Shown: positions 1-13,203, counted from the stretch's first letter. The stretch is DNA of 64,000 bases from Flavobacterium sp. HJJ (GCF_015351475.1 NZ_JADKPR010000016.1:62001-126000), one strand, 5' to 3'. Program-made: numbers and translations. Notes: generated by a model not told the origin, from the sequence alone.

Positions 1-2
1 AA

Positions 3-77
3 ACAAAAATTATATCTTCAAGCGAAAGAGAGCAGGAACTAAACACTTTGGATAAATTAGAAGCCTATATAAAATAG
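3..77 (+). CDS. C-terminal end of an unidentified gene (partial, cut by window start)
   Basis: The frame starting at base 3 is open to a TAG at 75-77 and gives 24 residues ending in NTLDKLEAYIK. The charged, helical composition looks like real protein rather than noise. It lies 86 bp upstream of the PI-PLC-like gene on the same strand. The rest of the gene is outside the window, so no function can be assigned. Confidence 0.45.
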   Translation, partial: TKIISSSEREQELNTLDKLEAYIK

Positions 78-163
78 ACTGATTATCCTTTAATTTAAAC
101 CAATGAAAAACGGTTTTAGTTTAGTGTGTTCTTGTTTGAATTGTAAAATAATAAAAGAATAAC

Positions 164-1246
164 ATGTTAAAAATTAAACTAAAACCGTTTTTTACGGCTT
201 TATCGATAAGTCCTTTAATTTTAGGCATCTTCATCTGCGGTTTTTCAAATGATGGTGTCCGCCTTAATTACATTCAGGTTATCGGCAGTCATAACTCTTA
301 TAAAATCGCTATTGAAGAACCTTTGTTTAATTATTTGTTTAAACTGGATTCTTCACGGGCAAAATCGCTGCAGTACAGCCATATTCCTTTGGAAGAGCAG
401 CTCGATTTAGGTTTGCGAAATTTAGAACTGGATGTTTTATATGACCCCAACGGCGGCTATTACTCGAATCCAAAAGGATTGGAAATAGTAAAAAGTCTGG
501 GAAAGGAACCTATGGCTTTTGATAAAGAGCAAAAACTTAAAAGATCTGGGCTGAAAATGTTTCATATTCAGGATATTGATTTTAGAAGTCATTATCTATT
601 GTTTAAGGAAGGCTTATTGGCGCTGAAAAGATGGTCTGATAAACACCCGAATCACACCCCGATTTTTATTTTGATGAACACAAAAGATGATGTTATTGAA
701 AAATTGCGTAAGCCGTTACCTTTTACCGCAAAAGCTTTGGACAGCATTGATATAGAAATAAAAAGTGTTTTTTCTAATAAACAGCTTATTACACCAGATT
801 TAGTTAGAGGAAAATATAAAACTTTGGAAGGAGCAGTTTTAAAAAAGGGCTGGCCTGAATTGAAGGATGTAAAAGGGCGTTTCCTTTTTGTATTAGACGA
901 AAAAGAAGAAAAAATAAATCGGTATTTAGACAACCATCCGTCATTAAAGAACAGAGTTTTATTCGTTAATAGCAAAGAGGGGAATCCCGAAGCAGCGTTC
1001 CGGATTATAAATGACCCAATCAAGGATTTTGACTATATTAAGGAATTAGTTGCCAAAGGCTATATGGTTCGTACCAGAGCCGATTCGGATACCAGGCAGG
1101 CTAGAACTAATGATTATACTTCGTTTGAAAAAGCCAAAGCATCAGGAGCACAAGTTATTTCAACCGATTATTATCTGCCAAGTAAATTATTTAAATCGGA
1201 TTTTAGAATTTCCTTTGAGAACAATACTTTTGAACGAATAAAATAA
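164..1246 (+). CDS. Secreted Ca2+-dependent phosphoinositide phospholipase C-like protein (PI-PLC-C1 type)
   Basis: The 360-residue protein has an N-terminal hydrophobic segment (about residues 8-26) that looks like a signal peptide or anchor. The catalytic-barrel signatures are GSHNSYK near residue 43, where the His would be the first catalytic His, followed by LGLRNLELDVLYDPNGG, which supplies acidic metal ligands. A second conserved His is in MFHIQDIDF, and the C-terminal part has VRTRADSDT and the STDYY strand. This order matches the PI-PLC-C1 (PF16670-like) family of bacterial Ca2+-dependent PI-PLCs, which cleave phosphoinositides or related phosphodiesters. The family call is from remembered motifs; the substrate is inferred. 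A phosphoesterase, a sensor and myo-inositol oxygenase follow on the same strand, which is compatible with inositol-lipid use. Confidence 0.75.
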   Translation: MLKIKLKPFFTALSISPLILGIFICGFSNDGVRLNYIQVIGSHNSYKIAIEEPLFNYLFKLDSSRAKSLQYSHIPLEEQLDLGLRNLELDVLYDPNGGYYSNPKGLEIVKSLGKEPMAFDKEQKLKRSGLKMFHIQDIDFRSHYLLFKEGLLALKRWSDKHPNHTPIFILMNTKDDVIEKLRKPLPFTAKALDSIDIEIKSVFSNKQLITPDLVRGKYKTLEGAVLKKGWPELKDVKGRFLFVLDEKEEKINRYLDNHPSLKNRVLFVNSKEGNPEAAFRIINDPIKDFDYIKELVAKGYMVRTRADSDTRQARTNDYTSFEKAKASGAQVISTDYYLPSKLFKSDFRISFENNTFERIK

Positions 1247-1317
1247 TGTAATTAAAATTATGATTCTTATGGTATTTGTGTCAAATCAAAATAATAAAAA
1301 GAATTTTAAAATCTTTG

Positions 1318-1386
1318 AACCGTTAAGGGATTAAGAAAATTAAGGTATTGTCCGCTTCATAATGAGCCTTCATGTCTTAATGGTGG
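1318..1386. repeat. Intergenic palindromic repeat, copy A
   Basis: The element begins AACCGTTAAGGGATTAAG and ends CTTCATGTCTTAATGGTGG, so the ends are imperfect inverted repeats around TTAAG/CTTAA. A second copy is at 14903-14976 in the same orientation relative to the downstream gene. Similarity continues weakly past the core to a CCAGTA-AAC motif just before both genes. It sits in the 185-bp gap upstream of the metallophosphoesterase gene. It is probably a dispersed REP-like element or hairpin; a role in transcript ends or mobility is not shown. Confidence 0.6.
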
Positions 1387-1431
1387 AAGAAAAATTAATA
1401 TTGATAATATTTCCAGTAAAACTAAAATTAT

Positions 1432-3261
1432 ATGTTAAGAATATCAAGTTTGTTATTACTGCTGTTTTCTTTCTATGCCTGTAAATCACAGCAGCAGGAA
1501 AGAAAAGCAGCTGTAAAGATTGCTTTTATAGCTGATGTTCATCTGCAGGATATTTTTGCAAAATTTGAAGATAATAATTACCAGGGAATTAAAAATCCGG
1601 TTACGGGCGAGTATGCGAATATCAGGACGATGGACTCCCAGCTGCATTCTACCCGAATTTTTAATGAAAACTATTTTGCCTTTTTGCATGCTCTGAATGA
1701 TATTTCCAAAAGAGGAATTAAGCTGGTGGTACTTCCAGGTGATTTCAGCGATGACGGACAGCCTGTGCATATTAGAGGATTAAGAAAAATATTGGACGAA
1801 TATTCTAAAAAATACGGCATGTCATTTTTTGTAACTACAGGAAATCATGATGCTCCTAAGCCTTTTGCACAAGAGGCTGCTAAAACTGATTTTTTGGGTA
1901 AAGACGGTAAGGAACAAATCATCAGTAGTTCTAAAAGTATTTTGAAGCCGAAAGAAAATCAATTGGAACCCATCATCACATCCGATATAAAAAATGGCGG
2001 TTACAAAGAGACTCTGAGTGAAATGGCTGCTTTTGGTTTTTATCCAAAAAAAGAATTTCTGTACTGGGAAACTCCTTTCTCAAGTTATGGGTATGATGAC
2101 TATAATTTTGATAAAGCTTTAAAAGAATCTATTTTAGAAAAACGAATTTATCCAGTAAAAAATACTAATTTATTCCTTCCGGATGCGAGTTATCTGGTGG
2201 AGCCGGTAAAAGGAATTTGGCTTTTGGCAATAGATGCTAATGCGTATGTCCCAAACGAAAAATTATCAGGTCTGCCGAATGATCCACATGATTTTTCGGG
2301 AGCAAGCATAGGCTATAACAATGTGCTTATTTATAAAAAACATTTAATACAATGGGTAAAGAAAGTTTCGGCAGAAGCAAAACGGAAAGGAAAAGTTCTT
2401 ATTGCTTTCAGTCATTATCCGATGGTTGATTTCAACGATGATGCTTCAGCAGAAATGAAACTTCTTTTTGGTTCCGATAAAATGCAGCTGGCAAGAGTTC
2501 CAAGTGAAGAAGTCGCACAGGCATTTGCGGATGCAGGTATTCAGATTCATTTTGGCGGCCATATGCACATTAATGATACAGGAGTGCGGACAACTGCCAA
2601 AGGCAATACTTTATTTAATATCCAGACACCGTCTCTGGCAGCTTATATGCCGGCTTATAAGATACTCACTATACATTCGGCTGCAGCAGTAGAAGTGGAA
2701 ACGGTTGTTGTGGGTTCTGTTCCAAAATTTAATAGTTTATTCCCTTTTTATGAAGAAGAATATGCTCATCTGCAAAATATAAAAAAACCTGCGATTTGGA
2801 ATAAAGACATTCTGAAAGCCAAGGATTATGAAGATTTCACAAAATGGCACCTGAAAGAATTAGTGCGTCTTCGGTTTTTGCCTGAAGATTTTCCGACAGA
2901 TTTTTTAGCATCTGTCTTGAAACTTTCCGGGAAAGATTTATTGCAGATTAATAATAATGCCGCTGCTTTTGAAAAACAATTAGCTTCTAATAATTTAACT
3001 GTTAAAGATTTTGAATCATGGACTGGTTTTGATATGATTTTTGATTTTTACAGGTTAAAAAACGCAGATGAATTGGCCATTCCCGGAATTGGTGTCAAAA
3101 GATTAAAACAGTATCAATTAGTATGCGGGCAGTTAGAAAAAACAGATAATGCGAAGCTGGTTTTATGGGCAGAAATAATGCTGAAAACCATGAATGGAAA
3201 ACCGTCCGATCATTTTAAAATTAATCTGAAAACCAATCAGATAGAAAAAATAAATCCTTAA
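1432..3261 (+). CDS. Lipoprotein calcineurin-like metallophosphoesterase
   Basis: The 609-residue protein begins with a lipoprotein signal peptide (hydrophobic core then FYAC, with the lipid-modified Cys at about residue 17), so it is expected on an outer membrane surface. The metallophosphoesterase motifs occur in order: IADVH (D-x-H) near 34, LPGDFSDDG near 101, TGNHD near 136, FSHYPM near 326, and GGHMH near 376. These give the two-metal site of the calcineurin-like fold. About 200 C-terminal residues beyond the catalytic domain have no domain I recognise. The enzyme hydrolyses phosphomonoesters or phosphodiesters. Its place after the PI-PLC-like gene and before a sensor and inositol oxygenase suggests, by inference, dephosphorylation of an inositol phosphate or similar product. 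Confidence 0.8.
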   Translation: MLRISSLLLLLFSFYACKSQQQERKAAVKIAFIADVHLQDIFAKFEDNNYQGIKNPVTGEYANIRTMDSQLHSTRIFNENYFAFLHALNDISKRGIKLVVLPGDFSDDGQPVHIRGLRKILDEYSKKYGMSFFVTTGNHDAPKPFAQEAAKTDFLGKDGKEQIISSSKSILKPKENQLEPIITSDIKNGGYKETLSEMAAFGFYPKKEFLYWETPFSSYGYDDYNFDKALKESILEKRIYPVKNTNLFLPDASYLVEPVKGIWLLAIDANAYVPNEKLSGLPNDPHDFSGASIGYNNVLIYKKHLIQWVKKVSAEAKRKGKVLIAFSHYPMVDFNDDASAEMKLLFGSDKMQLARVPSEEVAQAFADAGIQIHFGGHMHINDTGVRTTAKGNTLFNIQTPSLAAYMPAYKILTIHSAAAVEVETVVVGSVPKFNSLFPFYEEEYAHLQNIKKPAIWNKDILKAKDYEDFTKWHLKELVRLRFLPEDFPTDFLASVLKLSGKDLLQINNNAAAFEKQLASNNLTVKDFESWTGFDMIFDFYRLKNADELAIPGIGVKRLKQYQLVCGQLEKTDNAKLVLWAEIMLKTMNGKPSDHFKINLKTNQIEKINP

Positions 3262-3314
3262 AAAATAATGATTACTGGTTAAAAATCAGTATATTGTATT
3301 GATAATTCAATGTT

Positions 3315-6300
3315 ATGAAGAAAAATCTGTTTATAGTATTCCTTTGTCTATTTACTTTTTATTATTCTTATTCTCAGAATATAAAGTTTACGCATTATAA
3401 CGACAACAATGGTTTGTCTCATAATTCCGTTAGGCATATAGTTCAGGATAAAAAAGGTTTTTTATGGCTGGGTACTTTCTCTGGATTGAATCGTTTCGAT
3501 GGTTATCAATTTAAAAATTACATGAGTTCTTCCGCTAGTGCAAATAAACTATACAATGATGATATCACGGCATTGGAACTCGATGAAGAATCAAACAATT
3601 TATGGATAGGTACTAGAAAAGGCTTGACTCTTTTCAAATTGGACACGCAGGTTTTTACCACTTTTTTCTCCAAAAAAGAAGATTCAAATAGTCTGCCCGA
3701 AGAAGAAATTCGTTCTGTATATGTAGATAAATTTAAAAGAGTTTGGGTAGGTACTAAAACCAAGGGTGTTTATCTGTTTTTTTTGAAGGAAAATAGATTT
3801 GAAAAGATTCCGATAAAGGGTTTTGAATATGTAAAAGAAATTTTTGAAGACAGAAGCGGGAATATCTGGATAGGCAGTTATGAAAAAGGATCTGTGGCCA
3901 AAATAACAATGGACACCAAAGGTGCAATCGTAAAAATTAATGATTATACGCTTACTGTTCCTCATTCGAATGAGAAGAATCCATACGTCAATTTTATTTA
4001 TCAGGATGCCAAGTCGGATATTTTTGTTGGAACACGCCAAGGGCTTTATAAATTGGATAAAAATACTAATCAATTTGTAAACCTGTATATTGAAAACAAA
4101 GAGATTAGAGGAAGTTTAGGCCCGTATTTTTTGTCTGTTGCCCAAGCTCCCGATGGTAAATACTGGGTGGGAACTTTAGGAGGATTACTCGTTTGCAATC
4201 AATTGGAAGATATTCAGAAAGGCTATTATAAATGGTATTATTCTATATTGTCAGAAGAAACATCTATAGTTGATAATTTGGTTTCGGCATTATATTTTGA
4301 TGCTTCAGGAGTACTTTGGATAGGAACCGAAGACGGACTGGATAAATACGATCCTTACGAAAATCAGTTTACAATCAACAAAGATATATCACATTACATA
4401 GGCAATCAGGCTCCTCGCATAAGAGGATTTGCCAAGACCTATGATAATAAGGTGATTGTTACAACCAGCCATAATGGACTTTTTATCTCGAATGGCAATG
4501 TTTTCAAGCCATTGTATAATAGTGATAAGGATATTGCCAGCATTTATTCGGAAGATGGGAAGATTTTTTACTGCGGTCTTTGGAATGGCAATCTGCTGGT
4601 TTATAATTATCTTACCAATTCTTCAAAAGAAATTAGTTTAGGTTTCGAATCGGCAGCATTATTTGCCTTTTGTAAAATAGGACCGCAAGCAATGATGGTC
4701 GGTTCTTTTGGCGAAGGAGCAGTTGTTATAAACACTAATACCTTGGAAGTTCAAGTCTCGAAAGGTAAATTACTGCCAGGTTTTCAAATCAATGCCATAG
4801 AAAAAGACAATCAGAACAATATTTGGTTTGCCACAGAAACCGGTGTAGTGAGGTACAACACTGTATCAAGCAAAATAGATACCTATAAGTCGCTTTCTAA
4901 AAGAGAAAACGGAATACCATACGACGATAATGTCAGCGATGTTTTAATAGATAAAAAAGGAAAGGTATGGGCTTCTACCCGCTATGGTCTGTGTATTTAT
5001 GAGCCTTCAAAAAACAAATTCAAAGCAGTTACTCATCTCAAGGAACTAAATGGAAAGTGGATTACAGATATACTGCTGGATTCCAAAGGGGATTTATGGT
5101 TAAATATCAATAATAACAGTATTGCATGGGTAAAATACAATTTGAAAGATATTAATATTTATCATGTCAATAGCGGTAATAGATTAGATGTATTTAGTTC
5201 AAGCGGTTTTTTCAATTTTAATGATTCGAAAATCTATTTAGGAGGCAAAAACGGTATTATTTATTTTTCTCCTCATACGATGAAAAAAAATAACTGGTCG
5301 CCCAGCCCTATAGTTACCGAATTCAAAATTCAGAATGAAGAAGTACTTCCGGGAATGGAAATTAACGGACAGATTCCATTGGTTAATGATTTAAATTACG
5401 GCAGGGAGATTGAACTGGATTATAGAAACCGCAATTTTTCGCTCCAGTTTTCGGCTCCGTCATTTGCAAACGAAAAATTGAATAAGTTTCAGTATATGCT
5501 GGAAGGCTTTGATAAAAACTGGATTACTGCAAACAGCAACTCAAGAACCGTGCAGTATACCAACCTTTATCCGGGCAGTTATGTGTTTAAAATAATGTCC
5601 AGCAACAGTGACGGACATTGGAGCAAGGCTGCTTCTTATAAAATAGTAATACATCCTCCTTTCTGGCTGACACCAATAGCTTTGCTGTTATTTTTAGTGC
5701 TGTTATCTGTCGGTTTTTATTTCGTTAGAAAAGAAATCAGAAACCGTATCAGATTAAAACAGGAATTACTTACTGAAAAAATAAACAGGGAGCAGGATAT
5801 TAAACTGAACAATGAAAAGCTTCGTTTTTTTACCAATATCTCTCATGAGTTAAGAACGCCTTTGACACTGATTTTGGGCCCCGCCAAACAATTGATGGAG
5901 GAAGGGAATGCAAGCGAATATCAAAAGAGCAGGTATAATCTGATTCATCAGAATGCCAGCAGAATGTTAAATCTGGTCAATCAGGTACTGGATTTTAGAA
6001 GAGCACAGGCAGGGGAATTAAAACTTAAAGCTTCGGAGACAGATATTGTTACCTATTCTAAAAATATCTTTGATTCTTTCAAAGAAATGGCTTTCAATAA
6101 AAATATTGTCTTGACTTTTAACACAGAAAATGACCATATAACAGGCTGGGTGGATAATGATAAGTATGATAAAATTTTATACAATCTTTTGTCTAATGCA
6201 TTGAAATTTACCAATAAATATGGAAACGTTGATTTGTTTATCCGATTAAAAGAAGAAAACAAATTAATTATTGAAGTAAGTGACAATGGAATAGGAATTC

Positions 6301-7346
6301 CGTTAAAGAGCCAGGAGAAAATTTTCAAACGTTTTTATCAGGTTAGCAGCAGTAAAACTGATAATACGGGTTCAGGAATTGGTCTGTCATTGGTAAGGTC
6401 ATTGGTAACACTTCATAAAGGAACTATTAAAGTAGATAGTACGCCGGGAAGCGGCAGTGTATTTACAGTTGAAATTCCAATTGACCGCAGTTTTTATAAT
6501 GACAAAGAAGTATTCGAATATATTCTGAAAAATGACAATCAGAGTATGTCTCTTCCCGAAAAGACCGTGAAGAAAATTCTGCAGAATACGGAGATGAAAC
6601 AAAAAATATTAGTGGTTGAAGATAACACGGAACTAAGGAAATATTTGGTTGATTATCTGTCTGATTATTACAAAGTTTATGATGCAGAAAATGGAATGGA
6701 AGGACTGAAAATCTGCAGACAGGTAAAACCAATTCTGTGTGTTGCAGATGTCATGATGCCGGTTATGAACGGACTTGATTTTTGCGAAGAATTAAAAAAA
6801 GATGAGTTTATCAGTCACATTCCAGTGGTTTTACTAACAGCACTTTCTGAAAATGAAGATAAGGTAAAAGGATATGGCATTGGCGCAGATGGTTATCTTG
6901 TGAAACCATTTGAGCCTTCACTGCTTAAAACAGTTATCGAGAATATTATTAAGTCAAGATTAGAATTAAAGGAAAAATTCTCCGGCGAAGTAGAAAGCAA
7001 GGTGGGTTTATTGACACATTCTCCTATCGATGAAGAATTTATGACTAAAATTACTGCTCTGATAAATGACAATCTGGACGAAATCGATTTGTCTACAGAA
7101 TTTCTGTGTGATAAACTTGGAGTAAGCTCTTCAAAGCTGTACCGAAAAATAAAAGAACTTACAGATTTGGCACCAAATGAGTTTATCAGAACGATTCGTC
7201 TGAAAAAAGCAGCACAGCTTCTCAAAACAAAAAGATATAATGTTTCTGAAGTAACAGAGTTAGTCGGCTTCAATGATCCTTTGTATTTTAGCCGGTGTTT
7301 TAAAAAACAGTTTGGATTTCCTCCAAGCAAACTAATTAACGGCTGA
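3315..7346 (+). CDS. Hybrid two-component system sensor/regulator (propeller-Y_Y_Y-HisKA-HATPase-REC-AraC)
   Basis: The 1343 residues have the layout of a Bacteroidota hybrid two-component system. A signal peptide (1-20) precedes repeated periplasmic propeller blades with WLGT/WIGT-G-L-x-D motifs, up to about 690. A Y_Y_Y domain lies at about 700-780 and one membrane span at about 783-805. The HisKA box is FFTNISHELRTPLTLILGP with phospho-His at 844. HATPase motifs are NLLSNALKFT, DNGIGIP and GSGIGLSLV. A receiver domain starts at about 1096, with acceptor Asp1145 in ADVMMP and KP at its end, and an AraC-type HTH fills the last 110 residues. Such proteins sense a glycan breakdown product in the periplasm and activate adjacent genes. 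The signal is unknown; neighbours suggest inositol, glucuronate or a pectin or galactan fragment. Confidence 0.93.
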   Translation: MKKNLFIVFLCLFTFYYSYSQNIKFTHYNDNNGLSHNSVRHIVQDKKGFLWLGTFSGLNRFDGYQFKNYMSSSASANKLYNDDITALELDEESNNLWIGTRKGLTLFKLDTQVFTTFFSKKEDSNSLPEEEIRSVYVDKFKRVWVGTKTKGVYLFFLKENRFEKIPIKGFEYVKEIFEDRSGNIWIGSYEKGSVAKITMDTKGAIVKINDYTLTVPHSNEKNPYVNFIYQDAKSDIFVGTRQGLYKLDKNTNQFVNLYIENKEIRGSLGPYFLSVAQAPDGKYWVGTLGGLLVCNQLEDIQKGYYKWYYSILSEETSIVDNLVSALYFDASGVLWIGTEDGLDKYDPYENQFTINKDISHYIGNQAPRIRGFAKTYDNKVIVTTSHNGLFISNGNVFKPLYNSDKDIASIYSEDGKIFYCGLWNGNLLVYNYLTNSSKEISLGFESAALFAFCKIGPQAMMVGSFGEGAVVINTNTLEVQVSKGKLLPGFQINAIEKDNQNNIWFATETGVVRYNTVSSKIDTYKSLSKRENGIPYDDNVSDVLIDKKGKVWASTRYGLCIYEPSKNKFKAVTHLKELNGKWITDILLDSKGDLWLNINNNSIAWVKYNLKDINIYHVNSGNRLDVFSSSGFFNFNDSKIYLGGKNGIIYFSPHTMKKNNWSPSPIVTEFKIQNEEVLPGMEINGQIPLVNDLNYGREIELDYRNRNFSLQFSAPSFANEKLNKFQYMLEGFDKNWITANSNSRTVQYTNLYPGSYVFKIMSSNSDGHWSKAASYKIVIHPPFWLTPIALLLFLVLLSVGFYFVRKEIRNRIRLKQELLTEKINREQDIKLNNEKLRFFTNISHELRTPLTLILGPAKQLMEEGNASEYQKSRYNLIHQNASRMLNLVNQVLDFRRAQAGELKLKASETDIVTYSKNIFDSFKEMAFNKNIVLTFNTENDHITGWVDNDKYDKILYNLLSNALKFTNKYGNVDLFIRLKEENKLIIEVSDNGIGIPLKSQEKIFKRFYQVSSSKTDNTGSGIGLSLVRSLVTLHKGTIKVDSTPGSGSVFTVEIPIDRSFYNDKEVFEYILKNDNQSMSLPEKTVKKILQNTEMKQKILVVEDNTELRKYLVDYLSDYYKVYDAENGMEGLKICRQVKPILCVADVMMPVMNGLDFCEELKKDEFISHIPVVLLTALSENEDKVKGYGIGADGYLVKPFEPSLLKTVIENIIKSRLELKEKFSGEVESKVGLLTHSPIDEEFMTKITALINDNLDEIDLSTEFLCDKLGVSSSKLYRKIKELTDLAPNEFIRTIRLKKAAQLLKTKRYNVSEVTELVGFNDPLYFSRCFKKQFGFPPSKLING

Positions 7347-7468
7347 TTTCTTAAAACTTTGAAAATCAGCTGTAGTAATTAGAATATATCCATGTTTTTG
7401 ATGAATTAATCCATTTCGTTTTCTAAGTGATATTATATTTTTGTCTTGTAAATTTTAATTTAAACACG

Positions 7469-8347
7469 ATGAAAAAGATAATAGATACAGATAAGCCGTT
7501 AAAGAATTTGGACGAATGGGAAGACGATTTATTAATACGTTATCCCGATCCGGCCGAAAATATAAAAGAAAAAGAAAAAGAAGAGTTTAGAAATTATGTC
7601 GATTCAGAAAGAGTAGAAACCGTTAAGGAGTTTTACAGAATGAACCATACATATCAAACCTATGATTTTGTATGCAGTAAAGAAGAAGAGTTTTTACAGT
7701 TTAATAAAAAGAGTTTGTCTATTTGGGAAGCAGTTGAATTCCTGAATACCCTTGTTGATGACAGCGACCCGGATATCGATTTAGACCAAACCCAGCACCT
7801 TTTGCAGACTTCGGAGGCGATTAGGGCTGACGGTCACGAAGACTGGTTTGTTCTTACAGGATTTTTGCATGACCTGGGAAAAGTATTATGTTTGTTTGGA
7901 GAGCCTCAATGGGCTGTAGTTGGAGATACTTTTCCTGTGGGCTGTGCTTATTCTGATAAGATTGTTTACCCTGAATTTTTCAAGGAAAATCCAGATTATA
8001 CCGATGAGAGATTCAATACAAAGTTTGGAATTTATACCGAAAACTGCGGTCTTGACAAAGTAAAAATGAGCTGGGGACATGATGAATATCTGTACCAGAT
8101 CATGAAAGATTACCTTCCGGATCCGGCATTATACATGATTAGATATCATTCTTTTTACTCACAGCACAGAGAAAATGCCTATGCCCATTTAATGAATGAA
8201 AAAGATGTAGAAATGTTCGAATGGGTCAAAAAATTCAATCCCTACGATTTATATACAAAAGCCCCTGTTAAGCCGGATGTAAAAGCTTTGCTTCCTTATT
8301 ACAAAGAATTAGTAGCTAAGTATTTACCAGAAAAACTTAATTTTTAA
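7469..8347 (+). CDS. Myo-inositol oxygenase (MIOX)
   Basis: About 292 residues from the chosen ATG. The open frame extends upstream to 7427, but those 14 residues are not conserved-looking and the MKKIIDTDK start is more natural. Family hallmarks are [19 protein letters not shown] followed by LHDLGKV (HD-domain di-iron ligands), then [10 protein letters not shown] and [14 protein letters not shown] is a non-heme di-iron oxygenase that cleaves myo-inositol with O2 to D-glucuronate in the cytoplasm. Length matches the eukaryotic enzymes (about 285 residues). It follows the hybrid sensor by 122 bp and precedes a GH2 enzyme. It is less common in bacteria than the inositol dehydrogenase route, so its presence next to a PI-PLC-like enzyme is informative. 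Confidence 0.9.
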   Translation: MKKIIDTDKPLKNLDEWEDDLLIRYPDPAENIKEKEKEEFRNYVDSERVETVKEFYRMNHTYQTYDFVCSKEEEFLQFNKKSLSIWEAVEFLNTLVDDSDPDIDLDQTQHLLQTSEAIRADGHEDWFVLTGFLHDLGKVLCLFGEPQWAVVGDTFPVGCAYSDKIVYPEFFKENPDYTDERFNTKFGIYTENCGLDKVKMSWGHDEYLYQIMKDYLPDPALYMIRYHSFYSQHRENAYAHLMNEKDVEMFEWVKKFNPYDLYTKAPVKPDVKALLPYYKELVAKYLPEKLNF

Positions 8348-8385
8348 AGTACAAATCACTTTTTGTTTAGAGAATGTATTTCTTT

Positions 8386-8410
8386 CTGCAGGGTTTTCTA
8401 AATCCTGCAG
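8386..8410. terminator. Possible hairpin after inositol oxygenase
   Basis: CTGCAGG at 8386-8392 pairs with CCTGCAG at 8404-8410, with flanking T/A pairs, in the 140-bp gap before the GH2 gene. No clear U-tract follows, so termination is uncertain. Confidence 0.35.
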
Positions 8411-8487
8411 GAGTCTTACTGATGCAGGTTAAATACCTGTAAATCTGAGATGGAATAATCTCGTGTTAATTAGTAGATAAATAGTAA

Positions 8488-11657
<3,170 letters not shown>

Positions 11658-11664
11658 AAGGGAA

Positions 11665-11697
11665 AGACCTAACAGGTTTTTAAAACCTGTTAGGTCT
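11665..11697. terminator. Strong palindromic terminator after the GH2 gene
   Basis: AGACCTAACAGGTTT pairs perfectly with AAACCTGTTAGGTCT around a three-base loop, followed by an A-rich tract. The symmetry makes it a bidirectional terminator candidate, and this perfect palindrome may also be a dispersed repeat. Confidence 0.7.
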
Positions 11698-11835
11698 AAA
11701 AAAAATGCTTCCAAAAAAGCTTAAGATTTCTGTTCCAAAAAATAATTGAAAACGAGTTATAAAAAATATTTTAAAAAATTAATTGATGCTTATAAAGCAG
11801 TCAATAGTTAAAAACTGCTTTAAAAATAGGACTAT

Positions 11836-12984
11836 ATGAGTAATGCTGCTACAAATGGAAGATTAGTTTCTTTGGATGCTCTAAGAGGGTTTGTTATGTT
11901 TTGGATTATGAGCGGAGAACACATTGCACATGCTTTGGCGAAAGCCGCGCCAATTCCTGTTTTTGTATGGATGTCATCACAGCTGCATCATACAGACTGG
12001 AACGGCATTACGTTTTATGACATGATATTTCCAGTGTTTCTTTTTGTTGCAGGAGTTTCAATGCCTTTTTCTTTCGAAAAGAAAATGTGTGTTGCAGGAG
12101 TGAATACACCAATGGAACTGCCAGCAGAAGAAAAACGAAAAATATACCTCACCATGGTTAAAAGAACGTGTAAACTATTGCTATTAGGATTTATTGTCAA
12201 TGGATTATTGAAGTTTGACGGATACAGTCAGACTCGTTTTGCAAGTGTATTGGGACGTATTGGACTTGCTTGGTTTTTTGCAGGAATTATCTATTTAAAT
12301 TTTGATATAAAAAAACAAGTGCTTTGGTTAGTAGGCATTTTGGTTGGTTATTATGCAGTAATGAAGTTAGTACCAGTTCCAAATTTTGGAGCTGGTATTT
12401 TAACGCCGGAAGGATCATTTTCGAGCTATATAGATCAGCTGTTTCTGCCAGGGCGATTACACAGTAAAGTATATGATCCCGAAGGATTGTTTTCGACCAT
12501 ACCGGCTGTTGCTACTGCTTTGCTGGGCGTGTTTTTAGGAACTTTTCTGAAAAGCAGGGCAAATGAATTTTCGACAAATAAAACAGTATTGATAATGATT
12601 GCTGCAGCAGCTGCTCTGATTGCTTTAGGGCTTGTTTGGGATTATAGTTTTCCAATTAATAAACGTTTGTGGACAAGTTCTTTTGTATGTTTTGTCGGGG
12701 GATTCAGTATTTTGTTTTTTACTTTTTTTTACCTGATAATTGATGTATTAGGTTTTCGTAAATGGGCATTCCCTTTACTGTTAATTGGCTCCAATTCTAT
12801 TCTGATTTATATGGCATCCGAAGGCTTAGTGAATTTTGGACATACTGCAGATTTCGTATTTGGCGGACTGATTAAGTTCTCTCCGATTGTCTGGCAGCCA
12901 GTCTTTACAGCAATGTCGGTAACATTAATTCAATTCATTTTGCTTTATTTTCTATACAAAAGAAAATGGTTTTTTAAAGTCTAA
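11836..12984 (+). CDS. Integral membrane acyltransferase-like protein (HGSNAT/DUF5009 family)
   Basis: The 382-residue polytopic membrane protein has about ten hydrophobic segments. It starts with RLVSLDALRGFVMFWIM and then FYDMIFPVFLFVAGVSMPFS, the signatures of the heparan-alpha-glucosaminide N-acetyltransferase-like (NagX/DUF5009) family. In eukaryotes this fold moves an acetyl group across a membrane to a glucosamine. In Bacteroidota these genes often sit in glycan-use loci, and the substrate is usually unknown. It lies between the GH2 beta-galactosidase and the sodium symporter, all on one strand. No signal peptide precedes the first span. A role in modifying or handling a sugar at the inner membrane is inferred. 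Confidence 0.75.
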   Translation: MSNAATNGRLVSLDALRGFVMFWIMSGEHIAHALAKAAPIPVFVWMSSQLHHTDWNGITFYDMIFPVFLFVAGVSMPFSFEKKMCVAGVNTPMELPAEEKRKIYLTMVKRTCKLLLLGFIVNGLLKFDGYSQTRFASVLGRIGLAWFFAGIIYLNFDIKKQVLWLVGILVGYYAVMKLVPVPNFGAGILTPEGSFSSYIDQLFLPGRLHSKVYDPEGLFSTIPAVATALLGVFLGTFLKSRANEFSTNKTVLIMIAAAAALIALGLVWDYSFPINKRLWTSSFVCFVGGFSILFFTFFYLIIDVLGFRKWAFPLLLIGSNSILIYMASEGLVNFGHTADFVFGGLIKFSPIVWQPVFTAMSVTLIQFILLYFLYKRKWFFKV

Positions 12985-13006
12985 GCTGCATGTTATAAAG
13001 AACTAT

Positions 13007-13143
13007 TTAACACAAAGAGACATAGGTTTTAAACTTCGGATCTGAGTTTTTTTAGAAACAATAAATTTTCACATTGATGCTGTGAGATTGTTTATAAACA
13101 GAAACTTCTTTTTGGTTAAACTAAAACCATGTCTATGTGTTAA
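13007..13143. repeat. Long imperfect inverted repeat upstream of the symporter gene
   Basis: The left arm at 13007-13030 (TTAACACAAAGAGACATAGG plus a T run) and the right arm at 13123-13143 (AAAACCATGTCTATGTGTTA then A) are near reverse complements with a small indel. They enclose about 92 bp. It resembles a stem-loop repeat or a MITE-like relic in the 219-bp gap. Confidence 0.5.
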
Positions 13144-13203
13144 AAGATAAAATTAAATATTTAAGTCAAGTTATCTATTAACTAAAAATAAACCAACCTA
13201 ATT

